A stretch of DNA of 64,000 nucleotides from an uncultured Pseudobutyrivibrio sp. (GCA_900546435.1 URCQ01000004.1:1-64000); one strand, 5' to 3'; positions 6,449-18,663 are shown, counted from the stretch's first letter. The notes: generated from the letters alone by a model not told the origin. Translations and numbers: made by a program.

Positions 6449-9316
6449 TTATTCTGTTACTTTATATAATTCCACATAGTCTACATTTGGTACCGAATAC
6501 CCTATCACTGTCCAAGTGATCGTATTCGTCCCCGACTGCAGATCTACCTGCAATGGACCATATGTAGCGAACTGATTATATTTCAAAACACCACTACCCA
6601 GAATTTCTATCTCCGATACATCCGTTTCCACGCCGTTGACCTGCATATTGATCTGCTTACTTAACGCCACATCTTTCCCGATCAGATTTGTACTTGCCAA
6701 TGCCATATTCAAATCATAGGTTCCTGCTTCCGCTACATCAAATGTCCATGTTGCCACATTGCCTTTCTTGGACAGATTGCAGAGCACATATCCCTGACTT
6801 GCACCATCTGCTTTTTCCGTAAACCCGGCATTCTTGACAGACTTGCCCTTAACCTTTGCTGTCTCACCCTCAATGCGTATGCTCTCCGATGTGCCCACCT
6901 GCCTAGAGAATGCACTGGATGCCATTTTCATATGGATAATGTCTCTCACACACGCCCGCATGGCTGTACCAAAAGCTGCCGGATTTTCTTTATACTCCTG
7001 CTTCATCGCCTTTTTGATAGATAAAAACTGGACTGCATAAATACCTGTCAGATTTGCATCATTCTGCGCATATGTTGCCTGTAAAGGATTCATATAACTT
7101 CCATACAGACCATGTACGGAAAAGTCTGAAATCACATAATCAGAATAGCCCCACTCTGTACGCAAAAGATCTTTTAACAATACATCATTTCCGCCGCACC
7201 AGGTCTTTCCCAAACGGCTGTAGGCAGACATAACACCTTTTGCTCCGCCTTCCTTAATTGCTATTTCAAAAGGCTTTAGGTATATCTCCCGTATCGTCTG
7301 TTCATCCGCCCAGGTCAAAATCCCCCAACGGTTTTTCTCCTGCTCATTTAAGACCAGATGTTTTACTGTAACTGTCAGATTTTGCGACTGTGCCCCCTGC
7401 ACAATGGCGCTTGCCATCTTTCCACAAACGATTGGATCTTCGGAAAAATATTCGAAATTGCGTCCACCCTTTGGGTTTCTATGAATATTTGCCGTCGGTG
7501 CATACCAGATATTTGTACCTATATTTTTTGCCTCGATACCACAGCGCACGCCATGTGCATAGGCAAGATCTACATTCCATGTGCAGGCAAGACATACCCC
7601 TGCCGGCCATGCCACACCGGAGTCCCGATACAAAAGACCGCCTGCTCCTTTTACGGAAGCCGGTCCGTCATTATCATTTGTCTTTGGAATTCCCAGACGA
7701 TCTACGCCCGGTGTCTTATAGCCACAGTTACAGATCAGATCGATCATCTCATCCAAAGTCAACTGATCTAAAAATGCCTCCTCTAACGATGGATCCACGG
7801 CCACTTCCTGCAGCATGATCTTATCCTCATAAATTGCTCCGTTCGTCGGTGCCACGGCATCCGCATCCGTTTCCGGTGCTACAGCAGCATCCATATCACT
7901 GATATCAACCGGACAGGTCTCATTGACAGGTGTGGTTGGATAAGTCCCCACCGGATCTATTCTTGACAGAACCGTCATCTGATCACAGAAAGCATCCGAA
8001 AACAAATTCTTGATCTCTGCACCTGATACTTCATCCGTTTTCTTTACCAGTTTTTCCCCAAGTGCATAAGAGAAATCACACTCACTATCTTTTACATCAT
8101 GTGCCACATGCACCGTATAATCACCGGCATCTAAAATATATGCCTGTTCACCGTCAGCATCATAAGAAGAACAATCCCATATGTCAAAGGTTGCCGTATA
8201 GCGTGCACTTGCTCCCGGCTCCAGAAGCTCCGTTTTGACAAAAGCTACCAACTGTGTCGCCGCTTTTTCCACGCCTCCTGCCTGATATGGCAGGCTGACA
8301 TAAATCTGGACCACATCTTTACCGGCACGCCCTCCACAATTCGTCACCGTCACTGCTACCTGACAGTCCCTTCCGTTTTTATCAAAGCTGATATCGCTCC
8401 ATGCAAATTCTGTATAAGAAAGTCCAAAGCCAAACGGATACTGGACCGGAATCCCAAAGGTCTCAAAATAGCGATAGCCGACATAAATGCCTTCCTCATA
8501 CTCCACAAAGTTGGCTTTCTGATCCGCATAAGTATAATCGCCAAAATTTGCTGTGGATGGATGATCCGAAACATGATATGCAATCGTATCCTGTAGTTTT
8601 CCGGATGGATTTATTTGCCCCGCCAACATCTGTGCGACCGATTCCATGCCCGCTTCACCGGGTGTCCATATGATCGCAGCTCCCTGGATCGATGGGTAAT
8701 TTTCTAAAAATCCCATCTCCATAATATTTGCAATATTAAACAATACGATCACATGATCAAAAGTCTTTGCCACTGCATCGATCAGACTGCTTTCATCCGC
8801 ACTCAACTGCAATTCTTCCAGGGTAAGGTCATCTCCTTCGCTCCCGGATCTTCCGATCATAAGGATCGCTGTATCGGCATATTCCCTTGCCTGGGTCATA
8901 TCCAACTCGCTGACCGGCATTTCTTTATGATTGCCGTTCTTTCCATACCAAGTCTGGTAAGATTGATAGAGGGTATCATTATATGTAATACCTGCCGCAG
9001 AAAGCGCATCATAAAATCCGATCATGGTATCAGACTTGATCGAACCGGAACCGGAACTGCCATAATACGGATCGATTGCTGCACTTCCAAAGACATTAAC
9101 CGCCTGCTCTGTTGCAAGTGGCAGCACCCCATCTTCATTTTTCAAAAGAACGATGCCCTCTGCTTCTACCTGCTTTGCCACCTGTAAAGATTCCGCTACG
9201 ATTGTGGCATCAATGTCCCCTGTAGACGCCTCGACCAAAGATGTCCCCAAAGTCGTCACTGTAAAAATAAGTGTTAATAAACCAGCCAGACATCTGCTTG
9301 CTATTCTTCTTTTCAT
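6449..9316 (-). CDS. Secreted or anchored beta-glucosidase, glycoside hydrolase family 3, permuted domain order
   Basis: A 955-aa protein with an N-terminal hydrophobic signal or anchor (about residues 9-28). The domain order differs from the textbook GH3. The (alpha/beta)6 sandwich domain comes first (about 45-300, with LLKNEDGVLPL), then a fibronectin-III-like domain (about 310-400, with VVQIYVS). The TIM-barrel domain follows (about 500-790, with PTANIHRNPKGGRNFEYFSEDP and VISDFSVHG carrying the probable nucleophile Asp). A C-terminal beta-sandwich resembling a carbohydrate-binding module (about 815-955, IRIEGE... NVDYVELYK) ends the protein. It would release glucose from beta-glucosides outside the cell. 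It is the last gene of the PTS locus. Confidence 0.88.
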   Translation of the reverse strand: MKRRIASRCLAGLLTLIFTVTTLGTSLVEASTGDIDATIVAESLQVAKQVEAEGIVLLKNEDGVLPLATEQAVNVFGSAAIDPYYGSSGSGSIKSDTMIGFYDALSAAGITYNDTLYQSYQTWYGKNGNHKEMPVSELDMTQAREYADTAILMIGRSGSEGDDLTLEELQLSADESSLIDAVAKTFDHVIVLFNIANIMEMGFLENYPSIQGAAIIWTPGEAGMESVAQMLAGQINPSGKLQDTIAYHVSDHPSTANFGDYTYADQKANFVEYEEGIYVGYRYFETFGIPVQYPFGFGLSYTEFAWSDISFDKNGRDCQVAVTVTNCGGRAGKDVVQIYVSLPYQAGGVEKAATQLVAFVKTELLEPGASARYTATFDIWDCSSYDADGEQAYILDAGDYTVHVAHDVKDSECDFSYALGEKLVKKTDEVSGAEIKNLFSDAFCDQMTVLSRIDPVGTYPTTPVNETCPVDISDMDAAVAPETDADAVAPTNGAIYEDKIMLQEVAVDPSLEEAFLDQLTLDEMIDLICNCGYKTPGVDRLGIPKTNDNDGPASVKGAGGLLYRDSGVAWPAGVCLACTWNVDLAYAHGVRCGIEAKNIGTNIWYAPTANIHRNPKGGRNFEYFSEDPIVCGKMASAIVQGAQSQNLTVTVKHLVLNEQEKNRWGILTWADEQTIREIYLKPFEIAIKEGGAKGVMSAYSRLGKTWCGGNDVLLKDLLRTEWGYSDYVISDFSVHGLYGSYMNPLQATYAQNDANLTGIYAVQFLSIKKAMKQEYKENPAAFGTAMRACVRDIIHMKMASSAFSRQVGTSESIRIEGETAKVKGKSVKNAGFTEKADGASQGYVLCNLSKKGNVATWTFDVAEAGTYDLNMALASTNLIGKDVALSKQINMQVNGVETDVSEIEILGSGVLKYNQFATYGPLQVDLQSGTNTITWTVIGYSVPNVDYVELYKVTE

Positions 9317-9336
9317 AAAAACCTCTTAACTTTCTT

Positions 9337-11049
9337 TTACATTTCCATCTGCTCCTTGATTTCTTTTTCTGTACAAAGTCCCTGACAGGTCTTTGCCATT
9401 TTCTCTAATTCGTCTATCGTGTGCCTTGCCAATTCTGCTTTTACCGCAGCCAGCATGGCAGCATTCATGCTGAGTTTTCTAGCGCCAAGTCCGACCAAAA
9501 GTGCCGCCCCCTTGGGATTGCCTGCCATCTCACCACAGACAGAAATCGGCTTGTTTACCTTCTGAAAACTTTCAAAAACAAAGCCCAAGAGCCGTATCAT
9601 CGCCGGTGCATATGTCTGATAGTATGTCTCCATAGCCGCGTTCATGCGGTCTGCCGCGCATACATACTGGGTCAGATCATTCGACCCGATACTGGCAAAA
9701 TCCACTTCCTGCGCGACAAGATCTGCCTGCAAAGCCAGACTTGGGATTTCAATCATGCCACCGATCTTAACCTTTGGATCATAGACAATCCCCTCCTGAT
9801 CCAATGCGTCCATGACCTTTCTTACCGCTTCCTTTGCCTTGCGGATATCCTCCATACTGCCTACCATTGGAAACATGATCTGTAAATTTCCATAGACAGA
9901 TGCCCTGAGTGCCGCACGCACTTGTGTCTCAAAGATCTCCATGTGGGAAAAACATAAACGCAGCGCCCGCTCTCCCAGAAATGGATTATCTTCTTTTGGC
10001 AGGGAAAAATACGGCAGTGTCTTATCCCCTCCGATATCCAGCGTCCGCAAGGTTACCGGCTTTCTTTTTGCACCTTCTAAGATGCGACGGTAGACACTGA
10101 ACTGTTCTTCTTCCGTCGGCATATGGTCGTTTTCCATATACAGAAATTCCGTCCGGAAAAGACCGATAAAATCATATGCCGCCCCTGCTATATCGTACGC
10201 GTCCGATCCCACATTGATCCCCAGTGCGATCCTTACCTCATCTTTGGTTGCTCCCGGACGAAGCAAATAGGTCTGCTCCTCCTCTATCTGTTTTTTCCAC
10301 AACTGCCGCTTTTGTTCATACTGCTCTTTTTCTTCTTCGGAAAAATCCAGCCATATCTGACCGGTCAGACCATCCAGGATCAGGTTTTGTCCGTCCTGGA
10401 CCTGCATCATGGCATCTTCTGCTCCCAGTATCGCCGGAAGTGAAAAACTTCTGGCTAAGATCGCGCAGTGCGAATTGGAACCACCCACTTCCGTGATCAG
10501 ACCTTTGACATGGTCGCGATCCAGATTGGCAGTGTCGCTCGGCAAAAGGTCATGTGCCACCACGATCACATCCTCAGCAAAATGATCCAGTCTTTTTTCT
10601 TCTTTTCCCAGTAAAAGACGAAGCACTCTCGCCTTAACATCCAAAAGATCTGCAGCTCTGCCTGCGATCAGGGGATCCTCCACCTGCTTTAGGAGATCGG
10701 CATACTGGTTGAATATTGTATCAACTGCACTTTCAGCCGTCAGACAATCCTCTTTTATGACATTCTCCGTCTCCTCGGTCATTTCTTCATCTTCCAGAAC
10801 TTCCTGATGCGCCACAAAGATCTTCGCCTGATCCGGGTGTTCTTTCTCCAAAGCAGCATAAAGTACCTGCAATTCCTCCTTTGCCTGCTCCCTTGCCAAC
10901 TGAAAGCGCCGACACTCGGCTTCTATCTTCTCCTTGTCGCACTTGCTTTTGCTGACCTTCAGATCCAATGGTTCATATCTATATGCTTTTGCGATCGCAA
11001 TGCCTTTGGATACGGCATTTCCACACAAAAACTTCTGTTTCTCGCCCAT
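9337..11049 (-). CDS. ptsI: Phosphoenolpyruvate-protein phosphotransferase (PTS Enzyme I)
   Basis: A 570-aa protein that takes phosphate from PEP and passes it to HPr. GGSNSHCAILARS (around residue 190) carries the phosphorylated histidine. The PEP-binding barrel shows FRTEFLYM, RTLDIGGDK, ERALRLCFSH and SIGSNDLTQY, and CGEMAG carries the catalytic cysteine. The start at 11049 (MGEKQKFLCGNAVSKG) is chosen because homologues begin there; the reading frame is open for another 110 codons upstream but that stretch overlaps HPr and does not look coding. It follows ptsH by 13 bp inside the cellobiose-type PTS locus. Confidence 0.95.
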   Translation of the reverse strand: MGEKQKFLCGNAVSKGIAIAKAYRYEPLDLKVSKSKCDKEKIEAECRRFQLAREQAKEELQVLYAALEKEHPDQAKIFVAHQEVLEDEEMTEETENVIKEDCLTAESAVDTIFNQYADLLKQVEDPLIAGRAADLLDVKARVLRLLLGKEEKRLDHFAEDVIVVAHDLLPSDTANLDRDHVKGLITEVGGSNSHCAILARSFSLPAILGAEDAMMQVQDGQNLILDGLTGQIWLDFSEEEKEQYEQKRQLWKKQIEEEQTYLLRPGATKDEVRIALGINVGSDAYDIAGAAYDFIGLFRTEFLYMENDHMPTEEEQFSVYRRILEGAKRKPVTLRTLDIGGDKTLPYFSLPKEDNPFLGERALRLCFSHMEIFETQVRAALRASVYGNLQIMFPMVGSMEDIRKAKEAVRKVMDALDQEGIVYDPKVKIGGMIEIPSLALQADLVAQEVDFASIGSNDLTQYVCAADRMNAAMETYYQTYAPAMIRLLGFVFESFQKVNKPISVCGEMAGNPKGAALLVGLGARKLSMNAAMLAAVKAELARHTIDELEKMAKTCQGLCTEKEIKEQMEM

Positions 11050-11062
11050 AGTCACAGTCCCC

Positions 11063-11329
11063 TTATTCTCCAAATCCACTGGCAACCAAGGCAGCCAAAG
11101 CCTCGATCGCTTCTGCCTCATCCACGCCTTCTGCTGCAAGTTCAGCTTTTGTTCCCTGCCCGATTCCTTCTGCCAAAAGACGTACAACCGATTTTGCATT
11201 GACCGGCTCTCCGCCTTCCTTGCAGATGGTGATCTTTGACTCATATTTCTTTGCCAGCATGACAAAATCCGATGCCGGTCTTGCGTGAAGTCCTGTCTTA
11301 TTGATAAATTCCACTTGTTTTGTAACCAT
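11063..11329 (-). CDS. ptsH: Phosphocarrier protein HPr
   Basis: An 88-aa protein. INKTGLHARPAS carries the active-site histidine (about residue 15), and NAKSVVRLL carries a serine at the position phosphorylated by HPr kinase in Firmicutes, although the following residues differ from the usual KSIMGVM. It relays phosphate from Enzyme I (next gene, 13 bp away) to the EIIA encoded upstream. The start MVTKQVEFINK is preferred over upstream codons inside the GH1 gene. An HPr gene inside a sugar-specific operon suggests a dedicated copy. Confidence 0.93.
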   Translation of the reverse strand: MVTKQVEFINKTGLHARPASDFVMLAKKYESKITICKEGGEPVNAKSVVRLLAEGIGQGTKAELAAEGVDEAEAIEALAALVASGFGE

Positions 11330-11348
11330 ACTATCCACCCTCTTATTT

Positions 11349-14086
<2,738 letters not shown>

Positions 14087-14128
14087 ATCCTTCTCCTTTT
14101 TCCTTTCCATAAAAACCCTTACCAGATA

Positions 14129-14431
14129 TTACTGTGGATAGATTTCATCCACCTGTTTCATAATGTTTTCTACATTACCTATGGCGTAATCGTAGGCTGC
14201 GATCACGGCGATCGGCATCTGCGTTACCTGCGCGATCTCATCTTTTTTGTAAGATACCTGCGGTCCTAACAGAATGACATCATAATTTTTGTAGGAATCC
14301 TCATATGCGGACATCCCCACAGCATCAATCTTGAGATCTATGCCTTTGTCCTCTGCATACTTTTCCATCTTCTTCATCAGAATTCCTGTTGACATGCCCC
14401 CAGCACATATCAATAACACTTTCCTTTCCAT
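14129..14431 (-). CDS. PTS EIIB, lactose/cellobiose family
   Basis: A 100-aa protein with VLLICAGGMSTGIL at residues 5-18, where Cys9 is the phosphorylated residue. The rest (VILLGPQVSY, MPIAVIAAYDYAIGN) matches the cellobiose EIIB fold. It receives phosphate from EIIA and hands it to the sugar in EIIC. The gene lies 42 bp upstream of EIIC and 10 bp downstream of EIIA, with AAGGAGGGG as its ribosome binding site. Confidence 0.95.
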   Translation of the reverse strand: MERKVLLICAGGMSTGILMKKMEKYAEDKGIDLKIDAVGMSAYEDSYKNYDVILLGPQVSYKKDEIAQVTQMPIAVIAAYDYAIGNVENIMKQVDEIYPQ

Positions 14432-14441
14432 ATGCCCCTCC

Positions 14442-14762
14442 TTATTTTTCCTTGTATAAAAGGATCATTTCTTTGATAAGATCCCCGGCTAATGCACTTC
14501 CCATCAGATGATCCTGTGCATGGCAAAGCAGAATGCTGACGCTGTCCACTTGGCCTTTTGCATCCATCTGCAAGAGTTTCCGGTGTGCCTCATGGGCTGT
14601 CTGTAAACTCTTTTCCGCGCTTTCCATCAGTTGATCTGCCTGGATAAAATCCTTCTTTTTTGCCGCCTGTAAGGCTTCAAATGCCGCCGATCTGGCTGCC
14701 CCAGAATTGGCAATGATCAACATGGAAATCTCTTCCAATGCTTCCTGTAATTCTTCGCTCAT
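14442..14762 (-). CDS. PTS EIIA, lactose/cellobiose family
   Basis: A 106-aa all-helical protein. AAHEAHRK-type sequence around residues 70-80 (TAHEAHRKLL) carries the phosphorylated histidine, and LLCHAQDHLM matches the second conserved helix of LacF/CelC proteins. It forms a trimer in characterised homologues and transfers phosphate from HPr to EIIB. It starts 16 bp after the LevR-like regulator gene ends, so regulator and transporter form one unit. Confidence 0.95.
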   Translation of the reverse strand: MSEELQEALEEISMLIIANSGAARSAAFEALQAAKKKDFIQADQLMESAEKSLQTAHEAHRKLLQMDAKGQVDSVSILLCHAQDHLMGSALAGDLIKEMILLYKEK

Positions 14763-14778
14763 AGTAACCTCCTTTGTT

Positions 14779-17352
14779 TTATATCTGATATATGATCATC
14801 AGTATGTTTGCCACCTCGTCGTCGCTAAAAATGATATGAAAGGCTTTTTCCATCGGTCCTAGCATCCGAAGCAGCTGCTGAAACTCTTTGTGATATTGAT
14901 GCAGGATTGCCTTGCGCTTTGGATTTTCGGGAGAAGTCTCCCCGGATGCCAAACGCTCAATACAACAGGCGGTGTGAACCAGGAGTCCCGTCTGTGCATC
15001 CTGCGTCATATGTTTTAATTTCTGATCGACCTCCTGTAAAAATGCTTCTACCGATGTCTCTACCTTTTTGATCTCCACATGGCTAAACTGCCCGGACAGA
15101 TAGTTGAAAACTTCTTGATGGTCGACCTCATAATCCTTGGACTCGGTCTTTCGCAAAAGTTCCGGCAAACGTTCTTTTGGTGTCATAAAGACCTCCGTGA
15201 TCGAACAGAAGGGAATGCCATACAACTTAGGATCAAAAGTTCCTACCACACATAGTATGGTTCCTCGCCGCATCAGGTCACGAAATGTCTCCTGCAAAGC
15301 TTTGGGATCGCTCATGGATAAAGGAATGATCTGCACATCCTCCATGTGACCGTAGCGCTCAATATAGGTCTTTAATTCCTCCGCGCCACCCTTGCCCGTA
15401 GTGCATAAAGTAATGAGATATTTCTCATGGCTGGTGGCAAAATCTCCCACACTTTTCATGGCATCCCGATAGACGGCATCCAGATTGGATGAGATCATTG
15501 CCTTTCGCGCCAGTTCGATCCCCATAGTCGTCACCGGTGCCGGGAAAAGACGGATCATAATACCTGTCTCTGCGGAAATCTCCTCTGCCAACTTAGATAC
15601 CAGATCACTGTCATAGACAATGAAAACTCCCTGCTTTTGCTCGATCTCCAAAATACATTTTTTCAAAGACGCATAGATCTGTGCCTCGTTCTGCCGATGT
15701 GATACCTCAAAGGAAAAAATATGGTCAAACCCTGTGATTTCTGTAATCGTACGCACAATGGATGCTGCAATATCCTTGCCATAAAAGGCATAGAGGATAG
15801 TCGTCTGCCCCTTGTCCGTCTGCTTTGGCGGTTCGTAGCACAAGAACATAGTGATCAGAATGACCTCGTCTATGGTCAGTTGTCTGCCATAGACTTCCTG
15901 TACCTCCTCCGCAAAAGTAAGACTTAGCATATATTCCTGCTTGTATCTGGTAACGACCTCAGATATTTCCAGCCGATCCATGGACTCTGTCGTCTTTGTA
16001 CCATTCACTACATTTTTCATATGCAGACAAAGTCCAAAGAAGACAGCATCATCGATCTTTTTATTCCTTGCGTTCTCCACTTTCGCCAGAAATCTTTCCA
16101 CCAGGTCGATCAGTTTCTCATCCACAATGAGTTCCAATTCCTTCCGGCTGCGGATTTCATGGATCAGTTTTTGCTGATATTTGCCAAAGGCTCTTTCCAC
16201 TTCGGTACTGAGCAACATCTTGATATCCTCATCCTCAATGCCCTCCGACTCCAGTTGCTTTGCCTTTTGACGCAACTCCTTGTAAATATTTTTGGTCTCT
16301 GTCTCACTAACACGCATCCGACTACCGTCAAAGGTAAAGATGCTGTTTTCCGGGATCAATCTTTCGATTTCCTCCCGCATCTGTCCGAAACGCGATATGC
16401 CCTGACGGATAGTCGGTTCAAAGTCACTGACATAGAGGGCGATCCTCCGGTCATTTGCCAATTCCCTCACATATGCATTGGCACAACCGATCTTGATGTC
16501 CCGCTTCAACTGTTGAAAATTTTCAGGGCATTCATATAAAAGCAGACAACGCATCAATTCTTCCTTTACAACCAGTTCCCTGCCTACCCGCGAGGCTTCG
16601 GTCGAAAAAAGTGTCTGGATCATTTCCATACGTTCTTCGATCGGTCGTTCTGTAATTCTCGGCATTGTAATAACGATTGGAAATTCACTCTGGAACTCCT
16701 CCTGTGCCGGCTGTGCGTCCGGTGTGCAACTGGCGATCAAAAGCCCTTTTCTGCCGGGCTTCCCGCTGTAGGAGGCGATCTCCCGTAAGAGTCCACCGTC
16801 CAGATACTGCACATTATCCATGTATAAGATACCACTCTCTGCATCCTTTAACATGCCACTCTGTCGCTCGCCCATGAGTTTTTCCCTGGCATCTTTGGCA
16901 CTGCCCTGATAGTCCCTGCAATTCATCTGTAAGAAAGGACTTTCCGCTGAGAAAATTTGTTTTACCAGACAATATTCGTAGATTAGGTGTGCGAACTCTT
17001 TCTTTCCGGTTCCCTTTTCTCCCACGATCAGGATATTCAGGCTTCTGCCCGGATATAAGATTGCTGCCTTTGCTAACTGGATCGGATGCTGTAAACTGCC
17101 CTGCCATCCTGTCATCTTGCAAAAACATTCTTCCTCATCCCCCCGGCTGACACCGGCAATAGAATAAAGAACCGGTCGGCCATTGGATTTATGTACCCTT
17201 CCCTCTTCCACGAGGGCGTTCAAAAGGCTACTGACATTGGTTCGCTGTAATGATAGCGCCTGTGCGATATATGTCGTTGACACACCTCCCTCTTGTTCTG
17301 CCGTATCATGCATCTGAATAAAGTCATAGATCTTTTCTTTGTTTGATTTCAT
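14779..17352 (-). CDS. LevR/ManR-type PTS-controlled activator with a degenerate AAA+ domain
   Basis: An 857-aa protein with an N-terminal winged HTH (residues 1-65) and an AAA+ domain with Walker A GEKGTGKK (111-118). PRD modules follow (LCLHMKNV near 435; HTACCIERL near 800), flanking an EIIA-mannose-like and an EIIB-like domain (LCTTGKGG). This is the LevR/ManR plan for sigma-54 activators tuned by PTS phosphorylation. Two parts look degenerate. The segment expected to hold the GAFTGA sigma-54 contact loop is only GERQSGMLKD (161-170). The Walker B reads YMDN rather than LDE. The EIIA-like phosphohistidine position also reads FYGKD. It is the first gene of the PTS locus. Confidence 0.85.
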   Translation of the reverse strand: MKSNKEKIYDFIQMHDTAEQEGGVSTTYIAQALSLQRTNVSSLLNALVEEGRVHKSNGRPVLYSIAGVSRGDEEECFCKMTGWQGSLQHPIQLAKAAILYPGRSLNILIVGEKGTGKKEFAHLIYEYCLVKQIFSAESPFLQMNCRDYQGSAKDAREKLMGERQSGMLKDAESGILYMDNVQYLDGGLLREIASYSGKPGRKGLLIASCTPDAQPAQEEFQSEFPIVITMPRITERPIEERMEMIQTLFSTEASRVGRELVVKEELMRCLLLYECPENFQQLKRDIKIGCANAYVRELANDRRIALYVSDFEPTIRQGISRFGQMREEIERLIPENSIFTFDGSRMRVSETETKNIYKELRQKAKQLESEGIEDEDIKMLLSTEVERAFGKYQQKLIHEIRSRKELELIVDEKLIDLVERFLAKVENARNKKIDDAVFFGLCLHMKNVVNGTKTTESMDRLEISEVVTRYKQEYMLSLTFAEEVQEVYGRQLTIDEVILITMFLCYEPPKQTDKGQTTILYAFYGKDIAASIVRTITEITGFDHIFSFEVSHRQNEAQIYASLKKCILEIEQKQGVFIVYDSDLVSKLAEEISAETGIMIRLFPAPVTTMGIELARKAMISSNLDAVYRDAMKSVGDFATSHEKYLITLCTTGKGGAEELKTYIERYGHMEDVQIIPLSMSDPKALQETFRDLMRRGTILCVVGTFDPKLYGIPFCSITEVFMTPKERLPELLRKTESKDYEVDHQEVFNYLSGQFSHVEIKKVETSVEAFLQEVDQKLKHMTQDAQTGLLVHTACCIERLASGETSPENPKRKAILHQYHKEFQQLLRMLGPMEKAFHIIFSDDEVANILMIIYQI

Positions 17353-17677
17353 AAGCGGATCTCCTCTGCTTCTTTCTTACTGTATATACAAGAAAAACTA
17401 TACACTTTATACAATAGGAAATCTACCACAACCTATTTTTATCGTCAAAGCGCTTAGTGTATGGTATTTTTCAAGTAATTTATATACATAAATATGGTAA
17501 ATTTGCATAATTCCTCATGTTTTTTGTATATTTTCTTTTATCTCTATGCTTAGTGTATATATTTTATACCATTGGAACATCTAGTGTATAAAAAACGGAT
17601 ACGTCTGGTCTTCCAAACGTATCCGTCTTTCATTTTCCTTTTTTCTTTTCATATAAGACTTCTTGTAGTCCAAATTT
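17353..17677 (-). promoter_or_regulatory. Promoter region of the PTS locus with repeated TAGTGTAT boxes
   Basis: This 325-bp gap holds a vegetative-type promoter: TTGACG (17443-17448) and TAGATT (17420-17425) with a 17-bp spacer. It also has three direct copies of CTTAGTGTAT or CTAGTGTATA (17453-17462, 17549-17558, 17581-17590) and one inverted related box ATACACTTTAT (17400-17410). Spacings of 96 and 32 bp are near whole helical turns. I find no -24/-12 (TGGCAC-N5-TTGC) sigma-54 promoter. The boxes could bind the LevR-like protein or another regulator. Confidence 0.5.
17588..17630. terminator. Terminator downstream of the esterase gene
   Basis: ACGGATACGT (17595-17604) pairs with ACGTATCCGT (17617-17626), a perfect 10-bp stem. 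On the minus strand it is followed by six T residues. The plus-strand side is also T-rich, so it may work both ways and insulate the PTS promoter. Confidence 0.8.
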
Positions 17678-18574
17678 CTACACCATATATTTTCGGAAGA
17701 ATGCACATTCATCCTGATTAATCTCTTTTGCCTCTTCCAGATTCATATTGACATGGCAGACATGTGCCATATATTTTTTATCCTCTGTGCCATAGCATTT
17801 CTGCACACAGGCAATGCCCTTGTCTGTCAAAAAATCATACATAGGCTTTGCATTTTCCTTCAAAAAATCATAATAGGACGTCATGACATAGGTCGGTGGG
17901 TAACTCGCTGTAATATGTCCAAGCACATCCAGTCTTTCATCAGAAAGATCAAAATCTTTTCCCAGATAATCGCCATATAAGGCTTTGTTCATCTTATTCA
18001 CCTTGCCATCTTTATCCACAATCGTAAGGACATACATGCCACAGTTCAGACCTATGGCGCGTATAGTAATTGTCTGCGGTACTGTAAATGGAAATAATTT
18101 TGCGTAGTCCGCATTGGTCACAATGGCAGCATACTGGCTTGCCATCTGCGCTCCTGCCGAATCTCCCACCATAAAGACATTATTCAAATCCATGTGATAT
18201 TCTTCGGCATGTTTTACCATCCACTCCAGCACCATATTGGTTTCCATCAACTGCGTCGGAAATTTGGCATTCGGTGCCAGATGATAATTAAAGTTGACAA
18301 CGGTAAATCCCTGCTGGGCTAAATACATACCATAGAACTTATAAACCTCTTTCGTTCCATAGACATAACCGCCGCCGTGGACACTGACGATTACCGGCAA
18401 AGATCCCTGCGTATCCTTAGGATAATAGACATCCAATAGATTATAACTATCTTCGTTTCCCGCATAAGAAACATCATAGATTGCCGTCACATCTTCCGGT
18501 GCGACTAAATTGGCATCCCGCTTAGCATCTGCTTTTCCTGCCGTCAATCGAAACATTTTCCCTGTAAATGACAT
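17678..18574 (-). CDS. Alpha/beta-hydrolase esterase (HSL/acetyl-esterase type)
   Basis: A 298-aa protein with the oxyanion motif VHGGGYVYG (about residues 65-73) and the nucleophile elbow GDSAGAQ (about residue 142), as in hormone-sensitive-lipase-like carboxylesterases. A C-terminal Asp/His pair is expected in TSYYDFL and the AHVCHVNM segment. No signal peptide is seen, so it probably acts inside the cell on short-chain or sugar acetyl esters. It stands alone between two terminators, upstream of the PTS locus on the same strand; substrate unknown. Confidence 0.82.
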   Translation of the reverse strand: MSFTGKMFRLTAGKADAKRDANLVAPEDVTAIYDVSYAGNEDSYNLLDVYYPKDTQGSLPVIVSVHGGGYVYGTKEVYKFYGMYLAQQGFTVVNFNYHLAPNAKFPTQLMETNMVLEWMVKHAEEYHMDLNNVFMVGDSAGAQMASQYAAIVTNADYAKLFPFTVPQTITIRAIGLNCGMYVLTIVDKDGKVNKMNKALYGDYLGKDFDLSDERLDVLGHITASYPPTYVMTSYYDFLKENAKPMYDFLTDKGIACVQKCYGTEDKKYMAHVCHVNMNLEEAKEINQDECAFFRKYMV

Positions 18575-18607
18575 ATACCACTCCTATCTCCGCGCTTTTT
18601 GAACATT

Positions 18608-18663
18608 CAAAAAAGTGCAGTCTCTGCTATTTGTTACACTCATTATAACAGACACTGCACTTC
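18608..18663 (-). terminator. Terminator downstream of the histidine kinase gene
   Basis: AAGTGCAGTCTCTG pairs imperfectly with CAGACACTGCACTT across a roughly 20-nt loop. On the minus strand it is followed by TTTTTTGAA. It lies about 80 bp after the kinase stop. Confidence 0.65.

Noticed and set aside
17353..17677. Sigma-54 promoter upstream of the LevR-like gene
   Set aside because: No TGGCAC-N5-TTGC-like sequence is visible on the minus strand.
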